A stretch of DNA of 64,000 nt from Burkholderia contaminans (GTDB taxonomy: Bacteria; Pseudomonadota; Gammaproteobacteria; Burkholderiales; Burkholderiaceae), in contig NZ_CP090641.1 of the NCBI RefSeq assembly GCF_029633825.1, positions 3,197,245-3,261,244 on the forward strand. The letters run 5' to 3'. Shown here in pieces: positions 44,829 through 53,155 of the stretch; position 1 is the first letter of the stretch; each line of letters begins with the position of its first letter. The notes below the pieces were generated by a model, which saw only the letters and a program-made list of their open reading frames with translations, was not told the origin of the DNA and ran no database searches. Both the position numbers and the translations under genes were made by a program.

Positions 44829-46169
44829 ATGTCAGCCCCTCTTCAAGCGGACGCCGCGCGTGCCGTCGCGTCCGGTGTCGCATCAACGGACGACGACGCG
44901 CTGTACCGCCGCATCGGCGCACGGATCGTGCCGTTCCTGTTCATCTGCTACATAGTGTCGATCCTCGATCGCAGCAACATCGGCTTCGCCCAGTTGCAGA
45001 TGCGGCAGGATCTCGGCCTGACCGACGCGATGTACAGCCTCGGCGCGGTGTTGTTCTTCGTCGGCTATGTATTGTTCGAGGTGCCGAGCAACGCGCTGCT
45101 GCGCCGTTTCGGCGCGCGCCGCACGTTTGCGCGGATCATGTGCCTGTGGGGCGCGGTGTCGGTCGCGATGATCACCGTCGACAGCGCGAAGCATTTCTAC
45201 GTGCTGCGCTTCCTGCTCGGGCTGTTCGAGGCCGGGTTCTTTCCGGGTGTGGTGTTCTACCTGACGTACTGGTATCCAGCGCGGCGGCGCGCGTCGGTGC
45301 TGTCGATCTTTTACGCGGGCGTCGCCGTGGCGGGGATGGTCGGCGGGCTGCTGTCGGGCTGGCTGATGCGCGGGATGTCGGGCGTGTTCGGGCTGCACGG
45401 CTGGCAATGGATGTTCGCGATCGAGGGGGCGCCCGCGATCCTGCTCGGCGTGATTGCCTGGTTCTGGCTGTGCGATCGTCCGGAGCAGGCGAGCTGGCTG
45501 TCCGACGCCGATCGCCAGCGGCTCGCGGCCGACCTGGCCGCCGACCGCGCCGGTACCGGTACGCCGGCGCCGCATTCGCTGCGACAGGTGCTGGCCGAAC
45601 CGCGCACGTACCTGTTCGCGTTCATCTATTTCTCGCTGACCACCGCGCTCCTGATGCTGCTGTTCTGGATGCCGCTGATGATCCGCGAATTCGGCATTCA
45701 CGACGTCGTGCAGATCAGCCTGTTGTCGGTCGTGCCGAACGCGATCGGCGCGGCCGGCCTGATCGCGATCGCGCGGCGCTCCGATCGCAAGCGCGAACGG
45801 CGCTGGCACTTCGCGGCATGTGCGTTCGGCGGCGCGGTGGCGCTCGCACTGCTGACGCTGCACCTGTCGAGCATCGTCGCGATGATGGCGCTGCTGTCGG
45901 TCGCGGCGATGCTGATCTTCGCCGCGCATCCGGTGTTCTGGGCCGTGCCGTCCGCGTATTTCTCCGGCGCGGGCGCGGCGGGCGGGATCGCGCTGATCAG
46001 CAGCATCGGCGTGTCGAGCGGCATGATCACGCCGTGGCTCGTCGGGCTGATCCGCACCCGAACCGGCAGCATGGACCCGGCGATGCTGATGATCGCGGCG
46101 CTGCTGGCCGCGTGCGCGGTCGCGATGCTGCTGGGCGTGCGGGCAGTGCCGCGTGCGGAATCGGCGTGA
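44829..46169 (+). CDS. MFS transporter, anion:cation symporter family (paralogue 2)
   Basis: A 446-residue carrier aligning end to end with paralogue 1 (same ILDRSNIGFAQLQM, RRFGARRTFARIM, GLFEAGFFPG, HGWQWMFAIEGAPAILL and final RTRTGSMD segments). The tandem pair therefore arose by duplication, with divergence greatest in the N-terminus and the central loop. GAGGAG precedes ATG 44829, 86 bp after paralogue 1, so they may be cotranscribed but recognise different acids. Confidence 0.93.
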   Translation: MSAPLQADAARAVASGVASTDDDALYRRIGARIVPFLFICYIVSILDRSNIGFAQLQMRQDLGLTDAMYSLGAVLFFVGYVLFEVPSNALLRRFGARRTFARIMCLWGAVSVAMITVDSAKHFYVLRFLLGLFEAGFFPGVVFYLTYWYPARRRASVLSIFYAGVAVAGMVGGLLSGWLMRGMSGVFGLHGWQWMFAIEGAPAILLGVIAWFWLCDRPEQASWLSDADRQRLAADLAADRAGTGTPAPHSLRQVLAEPRTYLFAFIYFSLTTALLMLLFWMPLMIREFGIHDVVQISLLSVVPNAIGAAGLIAIARRSDRKRERRWHFAACAFGGAVALALLTLHLSSIVAMMALLSVAAMLIFAAHPVFWAVPSAYFSGAGAAGGIALISSIGVSSGMITPWLVGLIRTRTGSMDPAMLMIAALLAACAVAMLLGVRAVPRAESA

Positions 46170-46278
46170 CGCGGGCGGCGGCGGTGCGATTCAGTGGAAG
46201 TACGGAAACAGCCCGGGCAGGGGCGCCGGCCTGCACGATCGGTCTGCGCAACGGAGGCGAGCGCTGCCTGCCCGAAAT

Positions 46279-48099
46279 CTACGCCCGATACACCTCGATC
46301 CGGTTGCGGCCGCGCTCCTTCGCGAGATAGAGCGCCTTGTCGGCGCGCGACAGCGGCTGGTAGGCGCCGAAGTCCGACGCCCGCATCGCGTCGATGCCGA
46401 TGCTGACGGTCAGCGTGACCTGCTGGTCCTCGTGCATGAGCCGCGCCTGCATCGTGCGTTGCTGCACGCGCTGCGCGAAGGCCAGCGCGCGGTCGAGATC
46501 CGCGCCCGGCAGCACGATCGCGAATTCCTCGCCGCCGACGCGTCCGACGATGCCGTCCGGCCCGGTTTCCGCAAGCAGCAGCCGCGCGAAATGCCGGAGC
46601 GCGCGGTCGCCGACCGGGTGGCCCCAACGATCGTTCAGCGCCTTGAAGTGATCGAGATCGAGCATCAGCACCGCGGCGGCCTGGCCGGTCGTGCGCACGG
46701 CGCGCAGCGCGGCTTCGCTTTGCCGCATGAACGCGTGGCGGTTCGACAGCTGCGTGAGGTGATCAGTCGTGGCCATCCGGTGCAGTTCGGCCTCGATGTG
46801 CTTGCGGTCGGTCGCGTCGGTGATGAAGCCGTGCCACACGGTGCCGCCGTCGGGCGTGCGCTGCGGGCGCGCATCGCCTTCGCGCCAGCGCAGGCCCTGG
46901 CCCGGCAGCAGCACGCGATAGTCGAGGCGCCACGGCGTCAGTCGCACCGACGACTCGTGCAGCGACAGCCGGTAGGCGACCAGGTCGGCCGGATGAATGC
47001 GCGTCTCGACCGCCTCCGCGCTGCCGGCGATCTGCTCGGGCGTCAGTTCGTAGATGTCGCTGACACCCGCGCTCGCGTACGAAAAGAAGCGGCGCCCGTC
47101 GGGCGTCTGTCGCAGCTGGAACACGAGCCCGGGAACCTGATCGGTGAGGTCCGTGACGAGCGCGGCCGAGTCGCGCAATCGCGCGGCGAGCTCGCGCAAC
47201 GCGGTGATGTCGGTGGTCGTCCCGACCATCCGGAGCGCGCGGCCGTGGCTGTCGCGTTCGATCACCTTGCCGCGGCTGCGGATCCATTTGTACGAGCCGT
47301 CCTTGCAGCGGATGCGGTGCTCGACCGCGTAGTGGTCGGTGCGGTGCTCGAAGTGCGCGAGCATCGCGGCCTTCACGTCGGCGACGTCGTCCGGATGCAG
47401 CCGTTCGTACGCCTCCTCGATCCGCGTGCTGAGCTCGTGCGGCGCGTAGCCGAGCAGCGCCTTCCAGGCCGGCGAGTAATGAATCTCGCCGGTTTCCACG
47501 TTGCGATCCCACACGCCGGTGCCGCTTTCGGTGAGCGCGAGCGTGGTCAGCGTGCTGTGTTCCTCGACGGTGCGCAGGCGTTCGCGCAAGGTCACGGTTT
47601 CGATTGCGCGGCCCAGCGCGCTCGAGGCAAGTGTGGCGAGGTCACGTAGCAGCGCACGTTGCGTGGCATCGAGCGCCGGGGTTTTATCGTCCACGACGCA
47701 CAGCGTGCCGAAGGTCGCGCCGTCGGGCGCGGCGAGTTCGCAGGCCGCGACGACCCGCGACGCGTGATGCGCACCGTCGTTGCGTTGCCCGTTGGCGTGC
47801 GCGCGCCACGGGGCGAACCGCGAAGCGGCGGCCGGCGCCGGCTCGGCTTCGGGCGGCAAGACATCGGCGGCCAGCGGGTCGGGAAGCGGATCGGGCAATG
47901 CGCCGTCGGCGGCCAGCACGCGTTGCGCATCGGCGTCGGCGCGCGCGATGAACGCGCCGGCCGCGCCGAAATGCGCACGCGCGACTCGGCAGACGGTGTC
48001 CAGTTCAGGCAGGGGTGGGAGCGCGGGCAGGCGGTCGGCCGACCCGCGTGCGGAGGCCGGCGCGTCGCCGGTCTCGGTGATGAACATACGGGCCTGCAT
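46279..48099 (-). CDS. diguanylate cyclase with GAF and two PAS domains
   Basis: Makes the second messenger c-di-GMP. The 606-residue cytoplasmic protein has a GAF-like domain (about 20-150), PAS/PAC 1 (about 180-295, IHYSPAWKALLGY), PAS/PAC 2 (about 305-420) and a C-terminal GGDEF domain (about 430-600) with the active site GGEEF. The inhibitory RxxD site five residues before it is absent (ETGPD there), so product inhibition may be weak. There are no membrane segments, so it senses an internal signal. ATG 48099 has GGAA upstream. It is convergent with the MFS pair. Confidence 0.93.
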   Translation of the reverse strand: MQARMFITETGDAPASARGSADRLPALPPLPELDTVCRVARAHFGAAGAFIARADADAQRVLAADGALPDPLPDPLAADVLPPEAEPAPAAASRFAPWRAHANGQRNDGAHHASRVVAACELAAPDGATFGTLCVVDDKTPALDATQRALLRDLATLASSALGRAIETVTLRERLRTVEEHSTLTTLALTESGTGVWDRNVETGEIHYSPAWKALLGYAPHELSTRIEEAYERLHPDDVADVKAAMLAHFEHRTDHYAVEHRIRCKDGSYKWIRSRGKVIERDSHGRALRMVGTTTDITALRELAARLRDSAALVTDLTDQVPGLVFQLRQTPDGRRFFSYASAGVSDIYELTPEQIAGSAEAVETRIHPADLVAYRLSLHESSVRLTPWRLDYRVLLPGQGLRWREGDARPQRTPDGGTVWHGFITDATDRKHIEAELHRMATTDHLTQLSNRHAFMRQSEAALRAVRTTGQAAAVLMLDLDHFKALNDRWGHPVGDRALRHFARLLLAETGPDGIVGRVGGEEFAIVLPGADLDRALAFAQRVQQRTMQARLMHEDQQVTLTVSIGIDAMRASDFGAYQPLSRADKALYLAKERGRNRIEVYRA

Positions 48100-48426
48100 G
48101 GTCGAATTCCGCAACGGACGATTGCCCTCGTGATCGGACGAATGCCGGTCGAACGAGGTCGCTTGGGGACTGCAATCGCAGAGCTTACTGTTGCGCGGAA
48201 TGCGTGGCAAGCGAACCGGAATCGTCGGTCGGCGCGCGACATTTATGCCGACCGGGAAATAATCCGACGCGTGTTTCAGCAGACGAATTCATCCATCCGC
48301 ATCTGCCCGTAAGCGTGCCGCGGAACCCCGGATGATGGCGGCCGGTTCGTCGCGCATCCCCGTGTTCCGCAGCCCCTCCCGTGGTTCGACGTGCGTGGTG
48401 CTTGCGACCTGCGAGGCGTAGCGTGA

Positions 48427-49227
48427 TCAGCCTGCCGTCGAATAGCGCGGCGCGGGCGTGTCGGCGGACAGGTGCGGCGCCATCGTGCGGCGCGCGGCCT
48501 CGTACGCGGCCCATTCGTCACCCGCGTGCAGCGACGGGATCGTCACGAGTTCGCCACGATCGAAGCCGACCAGCGCCGCGTCGACCATGTCGGTCGCCGA
48601 CATCACGATTTCCTTCGGCAGGTGCTCGAGCGGCAGGCCGCCCGTCTGCCAGAAATCGGTGGCGGTCGCGCCGGGGAGCACGGCCTGCACCTGCACGCCC
48701 TTGTCGGCGAGTTCGTGATGCAGCGACTGGCTGAACGCGAGCACGAACGCCTTGCTGCCGCCGTACACGCCGTTCAGCGTTTCCGGCGAGATCGCGACGA
48801 TCGACGAAATGTTGATCACCGCGCCGTTGCCGCGGGCGACGAAGCCGGGCACGGCCGCATAGGTGAGGCGCGTCAGCGCGGTTACGTTCAGGTCGATCAT
48901 CCGCGTCATCGCGTCGACGTCGCTGTCGAGCAGCGGCGTGTGCGTGCCGATGCCCGCGTTGTTCACGAGCAGCGTGATGCTCGCATCCTGCTTCAGCTTC
49001 GCCTCGACGGCGGCGAGTGCGGCGCGGTTGTTGAGGTCGGCGTCGACGATCTCGACGCTGCGCTGCGTCTCGTTCGTGATGCGGTCGGCGAGGGCGGCCA
49101 GGCGGTCGCGGTTGCGCGCGACCAGGATCAGGTCGTAGCCGCGGCGCGCGAGGCGGTCCGCGTAGACGGCGCCGATGCCCGACGAGGCGCCGGTAATGAG
49201 GGCGGTACCGCGATGTGCTTGCGTCAT
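48427..49227 (-). CDS. SDR family oxidoreductase
   Basis: An NAD(P)-dependent short-chain dehydrogenase of 266 residues, with cofactor loop TGASSGIG (about 13-20), NNAG, catalytic serine in NISSI, Y-G-G-S-K and PGATATDFW. R38 after the second strand (VARNRDR) suggests NADP preference. GGAG precedes ATG 49227. It is divergent from the GlxA-type AraC regulator across 136 bp, so it is its probable target. The subgroup resembles YqjQ/DltE-like SDRs of broad specificity. Confidence 0.92.
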   Translation of the reverse strand: MTQAHRGTALITGASSGIGAVYADRLARRGYDLILVARNRDRLAALADRITNETQRSVEIVDADLNNRAALAAVEAKLKQDASITLLVNNAGIGTHTPLLDSDVDAMTRMIDLNVTALTRLTYAAVPGFVARGNGAVINISSIVAISPETLNGVYGGSKAFVLAFSQSLHHELADKGVQVQAVLPGATATDFWQTGGLPLEHLPKEIVMSATDMVDAALVGFDRGELVTIPSLHAGDEWAAYEAARRTMAPHLSADTPAPRYSTAG

Positions 49228-49363
49228 GAGGTGCTCCGTTTCGATGGAAATGGCCGGATGGCGTGAAGCCATTCTGGTCTCGAATCGCTGCGACACAAAT
49301 GACGTAGATGGGTATGATTCAGGACATCGGGCCGACCCTTTCGCCCGGGACGGGAGAACCCAC

Positions 49364-50323
49364 ATGCACCGCATCGGCTTTCTGATCAGCGACGGCTTCC
49401 AGATCATGGCGCTCGCCGCGCAATCGGTGTTCGAGTACGCGAACATGGGCATGAGCGAGCCGTTCTACGCGATGGCCAACTATTCGGTCGACGGCGGCGA
49501 CGTGCGCTCGTCGCTCGGGCTGCCGGTCGCCACGCGCGCGCTGCGCGGGCGGATCGCCGTCGATACGTGGATCGTCGCGGGCGTCAACGATCCGCTCGCT
49601 TCGCCGGCGCCGGCCGGCGTCGTCGCGTTCCTGCGCCGCACCAGCGCACGTGCGCGACGGATCGCCGGCATCTGCACGGGCGCGTTCGTGCTGGCCGAAG
49701 CCGGGCTGCTCGCGCAGCGCCGCGCGACGACGCACTGGGCGTTCGGCCGCGACATGCAGCGGTGCTATCCGGAGATCCGCGTCGAGGACGACCGGATCTA
49801 CATCGTCGACGGCCCGATCTGGACGTCGGCCGGGATGACGGCCGGGCTCGACCTCGCACTCGCGATGGTCGAAAAGGATCTCGGCGCCGATGCCGCCCGA
49901 TCGGTCGCGCACAAGCTCGTGATGCACCAGCGGCGCGCCGGCGGCCAGTCGCAGCATTCTGAAATGCTGGAACTCGCGCCGAAATCCGACCGGATCCAGA
50001 ACGCACTGAACTACGCGCGGCAGAACCTCGGCCGCGCGCTGAGCGTCGAGGATCTCGCCGAAGCGGTCCACCTGAGCCCGCGCCAGTTCAGCCGCGTGTT
50101 CACGCACGAAACGGGGCAGTCGCCGGCGAAGGCGATCGAGCGGCTGCGGCTGGAGGGGGCGCGACTGATGATCGAGCAGAGCCGCCATTCGCTCGACGTG
50201 ATCGCGAAGGAAAACGGCTTTCGCGACCGTCGCCACATGCGCGAGGCGTTCGTGCGCGGGTTCGGCGTCCCGCCGCAGGCGATGCGGCGCGATGCGCGTG
50301 CGGAGGAGCGGGACACGGGCTGA
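49364..50323 (+). CDS. GlxA/FtrA-type AraC regulator (DJ-1-like domain plus HTH)
   Basis: A 319-residue transcription factor. The N-terminal DJ-1/PfpI-like domain (residues 1-185) has the elbow GICTGAFVLAEAG, with a cysteine in the usual nucleophile place. The C-terminal double AraC helix-turn-helix (about 225-315) includes LSVEDLAEAVHLSPRQFSRVF. Relatives control carnitine, arginine or choline catabolism. GGGAG lies upstream of ATG 49364. It is divergent from the SDR, and the epoxide hydrolase starts 76 bp after it. Confidence 0.93.
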   Translation: MHRIGFLISDGFQIMALAAQSVFEYANMGMSEPFYAMANYSVDGGDVRSSLGLPVATRALRGRIAVDTWIVAGVNDPLASPAPAGVVAFLRRTSARARRIAGICTGAFVLAEAGLLAQRRATTHWAFGRDMQRCYPEIRVEDDRIYIVDGPIWTSAGMTAGLDLALAMVEKDLGADAARSVAHKLVMHQRRAGGQSQHSEMLELAPKSDRIQNALNYARQNLGRALSVEDLAEAVHLSPRQFSRVFTHETGQSPAKAIERLRLEGARLMIEQSRHSLDVIAKENGFRDRRHMREAFVRGFGVPPQAMRRDARAEERDTG

Positions 50324-50399
50324 CACCCGTGGGCGCGAGGCGCCTGCAGCCAGCGGAAAAATCGCGCAGAATCTCCGGCACGTTTCGAGAGGAGACATC

Positions 50400-51548
50400 A
50401 TGCACGCCGAGCCGTTCGACATTGCGATACCCGATCACGCGCTGGATGACCTGCGTCGGCGCCTGCGCGCCCGTCGCCCGCCGATGCTCACGCCCGCCGA
50501 GCCGTGGCAGCAGGGTGTGGACGGCGCGTGGCTGAGCGAACTGACCGGGTACTGGGCCGAGCGCTTCGACTGGCGCGCGGTGGAGCGTGCGCTGAACCGG
50601 TTGCCGCAGTTCGTCGCGGACGCAGGCGGGCAGCGCGTGCATTTCATCCATCGGCGTGGGGCGGGACCGAAACCTTATCCGCTCGTCGTCACGCACGGGT
50701 GGCCGGGTTCCGTGTTCGAATTCGACGCGCTGATCGATCGCCTGTGCGACCCGGCGGCATTCGGCGGTGATCCTGACGACGCATTCGACGTGGTCGTCCC
50801 GTCGCTGCCCGGTTTCCTGTTCTCGCCCGCGCCAACGGCGCCCGGCATGTCGGCATTGCAGGTCGCCGACTGCTGGGCGGCGTTGATGTCCGGCCTCGGC
50901 TATCGACGCTTCGGCGCACAAGGCGGCGATCTCGGCGCAGGCGTGTCGATCGCGCTCGGCGCGCGGCATGCCGACAGGGTGGACGGCATTCATCTGAATT
51001 ACCTGCCCGGCAGCTACGAACCGCCGACCGACGCGGCTGCGCCGCTGACCGACGACGAACGGGCCTTCCTGACGCAGCGCGGCGAATGGGCCGCGCTGGA
51101 AGGCGGATACGCGCATATGCACATGACGAAGCCGCAGACGCTGGCCGTCGCGCTCAACGATTCGCCGGCCGGACTGGCCGCCTGGATCGCCGAGAAATTC
51201 CGTGCGTGGAGCGATTGCGACGGCGACGTCGCACGGCGGTTTTCGCATGATGCGCTGCTGACCGGCATCTCGCTCTACTGGTTCACCGGCTGCATCGGCT
51301 CATCCATGCAGATGTATTGGGAAAACCGCCTGCAGCCCATGCGCTTCGCAGCCGGGCAACGCGTGACGGTGCCTGTCGCGTTCGCGCGCTTTCCGAAGGA
51401 AATCAGCCGTCCGCCGCGCAGCTTGCTCGAACGCGTGTTCGACGTCGTGCAATGGACCGACATGCCGAGCGGCGGCCATTTCGCGGCGATGGAAGAGCCG
51501 GATCGGCTGGCCGACGACATTCGGACGTTTTTCCGGCGTTTTCGGTGA
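50400..51548 (+). CDS. epoxide hydrolase (EHN domain, alpha/beta hydrolase)
   Basis: Opens epoxides to diols. The 382-residue protein begins with the epoxide-hydrolase N-terminal domain (about 1-108) and continues as an alpha/beta hydrolase. HGWPGS (99-104) forms the oxyanion hole, the nucleophile is D177 in GAQGGDLG, and the base histidine lies in SGGHFAAMEEP near 364. A Tyr pair expected in the cap is plausible (YW segments). AGAGGAG precedes ATG 50400. It follows the GlxA-type regulator on the same strand. The natural epoxide is unknown. Confidence 0.93.
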   Translation: MHAEPFDIAIPDHALDDLRRRLRARRPPMLTPAEPWQQGVDGAWLSELTGYWAERFDWRAVERALNRLPQFVADAGGQRVHFIHRRGAGPKPYPLVVTHGWPGSVFEFDALIDRLCDPAAFGGDPDDAFDVVVPSLPGFLFSPAPTAPGMSALQVADCWAALMSGLGYRRFGAQGGDLGAGVSIALGARHADRVDGIHLNYLPGSYEPPTDAAAPLTDDERAFLTQRGEWAALEGGYAHMHMTKPQTLAVALNDSPAGLAAWIAEKFRAWSDCDGDVARRFSHDALLTGISLYWFTGCIGSSMQMYWENRLQPMRFAAGQRVTVPVAFARFPKEISRPPRSLLERVFDVVQWTDMPSGGHFAAMEEPDRLADDIRTFFRRFR

Positions 51549-51559
51549 TGATCGGGTCG

Positions 51560-51578
51560 GCCGGCGAAGCGCGCCGGC
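51560..51578. terminator. 7-bp hairpin between convergent epoxide hydrolase and cupin genes
   Basis: GCCGGCG (51560-51566) pairs with CGCCGGC (51572-51578) across a 5-nt loop, 12 bp after the epoxide hydrolase stop. No U tract. Confidence 0.35.
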
Positions 51579-51641
51579 GGCCATCCGGTCGACAGGAAGC
51601 GCGAGCGCCACGCGGATCGTGACGCGACGATGGCGCGTGCG

Positions 51642-52133
51642 CTACCGCGTGACGAACGGCGCGGCGTCGTCCGGCGCCGTACGCGCATGCTTGCGCTGGC
51701 GCAGCAGCGCGACGCGGCAGTTCTCGCGCGCGGTTTCGCGGCCGTCGTCGTCGAGCAGCACGAGATCGCCGCGCATCACGTTGAGCGTGATCACATCCTC
51801 ACCCGGCGCGCAGAGCGTTTCCGGCGTATGCACCGAGCCGGCCGGTTCGAGCACCGTCGAGCCGGCGTGCGCCACCCAGTCGTATTCGCGGTAGCGCCAC
51901 GCCCCCTGCAACGTATGGACGAACACCTCGCCTTCATGACGGTGGCGCGGCAGCGTGCCGCCGGCCGGCATCTTCAGCAGCGCGGTGAGGGTGTCCTCGG
52001 CCGCATTGATGTGCAGGTACTTGATCGCCAGCCCCGGCAGGTCGGCGCTCATCGGCAGCCACGGCAGCGCATCGCCGGGCAGGCACGAGATCGGCGGCAG
52101 GTCGTTGGAGAGCGGGGCGGACGGCTGCGTCAT
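51642..52133 (-). CDS. cupin protein, ChrR/2,4'-dihydroxyacetophenone dioxygenase-like
   Basis: A 163-residue single-domain cupin. The metal motif is PRHRHEGEVFVHTLQG (two histidines, glutamate and a later histidine), with the second box SVHTPETL. The family includes anti-sigma ChrR-like sensors and non-heme iron dioxygenases; sequence alone cannot choose between them. The start is ATG 52133. It is divergent from the MarR gene, whose palindromic operator lies about 130 bp upstream of the cupin start. Confidence 0.85.
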   Translation of the reverse strand: MTQPSAPLSNDLPPISCLPGDALPWLPMSADLPGLAIKYLHINAAEDTLTALLKMPAGGTLPRHRHEGEVFVHTLQGAWRYREYDWVAHAGSTVLEPAGSVHTPETLCAPGEDVITLNVMRGDLVLLDDDGRETARENCRVALLRQRKHARTAPDDAAPFVTR

Positions 52134-52261
52134 GGCGGGCGGCGGAGCGGAAATGGGGAGCCCGCATTATCGCAGAGCCGGCTCGCGCAGCCGAACGGGA
52201 CGTTTCGCATCGGCACGCGCGCATGCGACGACGCGCGCCTTACAGCTTGAAATGTGCAGCT

Positions 52262-52275
52262 AAACTGTACAGTTT
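52262..52275. promoter_or_regulatory. MarR-type operator AAACTGTACAGTTT
   Basis: A perfect 14-bp palindrome 27 bp before the MarR start, within an AT-rich patch unlike its surroundings. It probably mediates autoregulation. Confidence 0.68.
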
Positions 52276-52301
52276 GACTGTATATCTGCTATCTTGATTT
52301 C

Positions 52302-52772
52302 ATGAACACGCCAATGCCTCCCTCCGAAGCCCTCCCGCTGGCCGGCCTGGCCGGCGAACTCCGCATCTCGGTCGGCAAGCTGATGCGGCGGATGCGGGAG
52401 CAGGTCCACCCGAACGACCTCACGTCATCGCAGAAATCGGTGCTGTTGCGGCTCGATCGCGACGGCCCCGCTACCGTGTCGGCGCTCGCGCGCGCCGAAA
52501 GCGTGCGCCCGCAGTCGATGCGCGTGACGGTCGCGACGCTCGAGGCGCTCGGCGCCGTCAGCGGCGAGCCCGATCCCACCGACGGCCGGCAGACGCTGAT
52601 CGCGCTCACGCCCGGTTTCCGCAAGGCGCTGCAGGCCAACCGCGCGGCCAAGGACGACTGGCTGTTCCGCGCGCTGCATGCGCAACTGTCGGAGGCCGAG
52701 CAGGCCGAGCTCGCGTCGGCCGTGAAGCTGCTGCAGCGGCTCGCCGAATTCCAGGAACCGCCGCGTCCGTAA
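52302..52772 (+). CDS. MarR family transcriptional regulator
   Basis: A 156-residue winged-helix repressor. The DNA-binding core (about 40-105) includes TSSQKSVLLRLDRDGPATVS, recognition SVRPQSMRVTVATLE and the wing DPTDGRQTLIALT. ATG 52302 has no ribosome site, so the message may be leaderless or nearly so. It precedes a membrane protein and an MFS exporter (48 bp gap, then a 4-bp overlap), a usual regulator-plus-efflux arrangement. Confidence 0.93.
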   Translation: MNTPMPPSEALPLAGLAGELRISVGKLMRRMREQVHPNDLTSSQKSVLLRLDRDGPATVSALARAESVRPQSMRVTVATLEALGAVSGEPDPTDGRQTLIALTPGFRKALQANRAAKDDWLFRALHAQLSEAEQAELASAVKLLQRLAEFQEPPRP

Positions 52773-52819
52773 CTTCCGTCGAACCGCATCGACCCGTTAG
52801 CCGAAAGGACCACCCGCAC

Positions 52820-53155
52820 ATGAACCTCCCGCATCTCGTGTCGTATTTCTTCGGCGGCGCGTTTCTCGCGAACGTCGTGCCGCATCTCGTCAGCGGGTTG
52901 CGCGGCGAGCCGTTCCAGACCCCGTTCGCGAATCCGCCGGGGCGCGGGTTGTCGTCGTCCACGGTAAATGTCGTGTGGGGCGTCGCAAACCTGCTGATGG
53001 CTTATGTGCTGGTGTGCCGGGTCGGCGATTTCGACCTCCGGGTGACGGCAGACGCGGCAGCGTTCGGCCTCGGCATCCTCGCGCTCGGCCTGTTCCTCGC
53101 GCGGCACTTCGGCGAGCTGCACGGCGGCAACGAGCCCGACCGGGAGCGGCCATGA
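52820..53155 (+). CDS. small membrane protein upstream of MFS exporter
   Basis: A 111-residue protein with about three hydrophobic segments (residues 3-22, 50-68 and 80-96). It has conserved-looking features such as VPHLVSGLRGEPFQTPFANPPG. I do not recognise an assigned function; similar small proteins sit next to MarR and MFS genes in Burkholderia. Its stop overlaps the MFS start by ATGA, so the two are translationally coupled and may act together at the membrane. Confidence 0.82.
   Translation: MNLPHLVSYFFGGAFLANVVPHLVSGLRGEPFQTPFANPPGRGLSSSTVNVVWGVANLLMAYVLVCRVGDFDLRVTADAAAFGLGILALGLFLARHFGELHGGNEPDRERP

Noticed and set aside
46217..46234. Terminator between paralogue 2 and the diguanylate cyclase
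   Set aside because: Only a 5-bp stem (GCAGG/CCTGC) with no U tract, which is too weak in GC-rich DNA.
49364..50323. Stand-alone DJ-1/PfpI protease
   Set aside because: The DJ-1-like domain is fused to an AraC helix-turn-helix pair, so it is a GlxA-type regulator.
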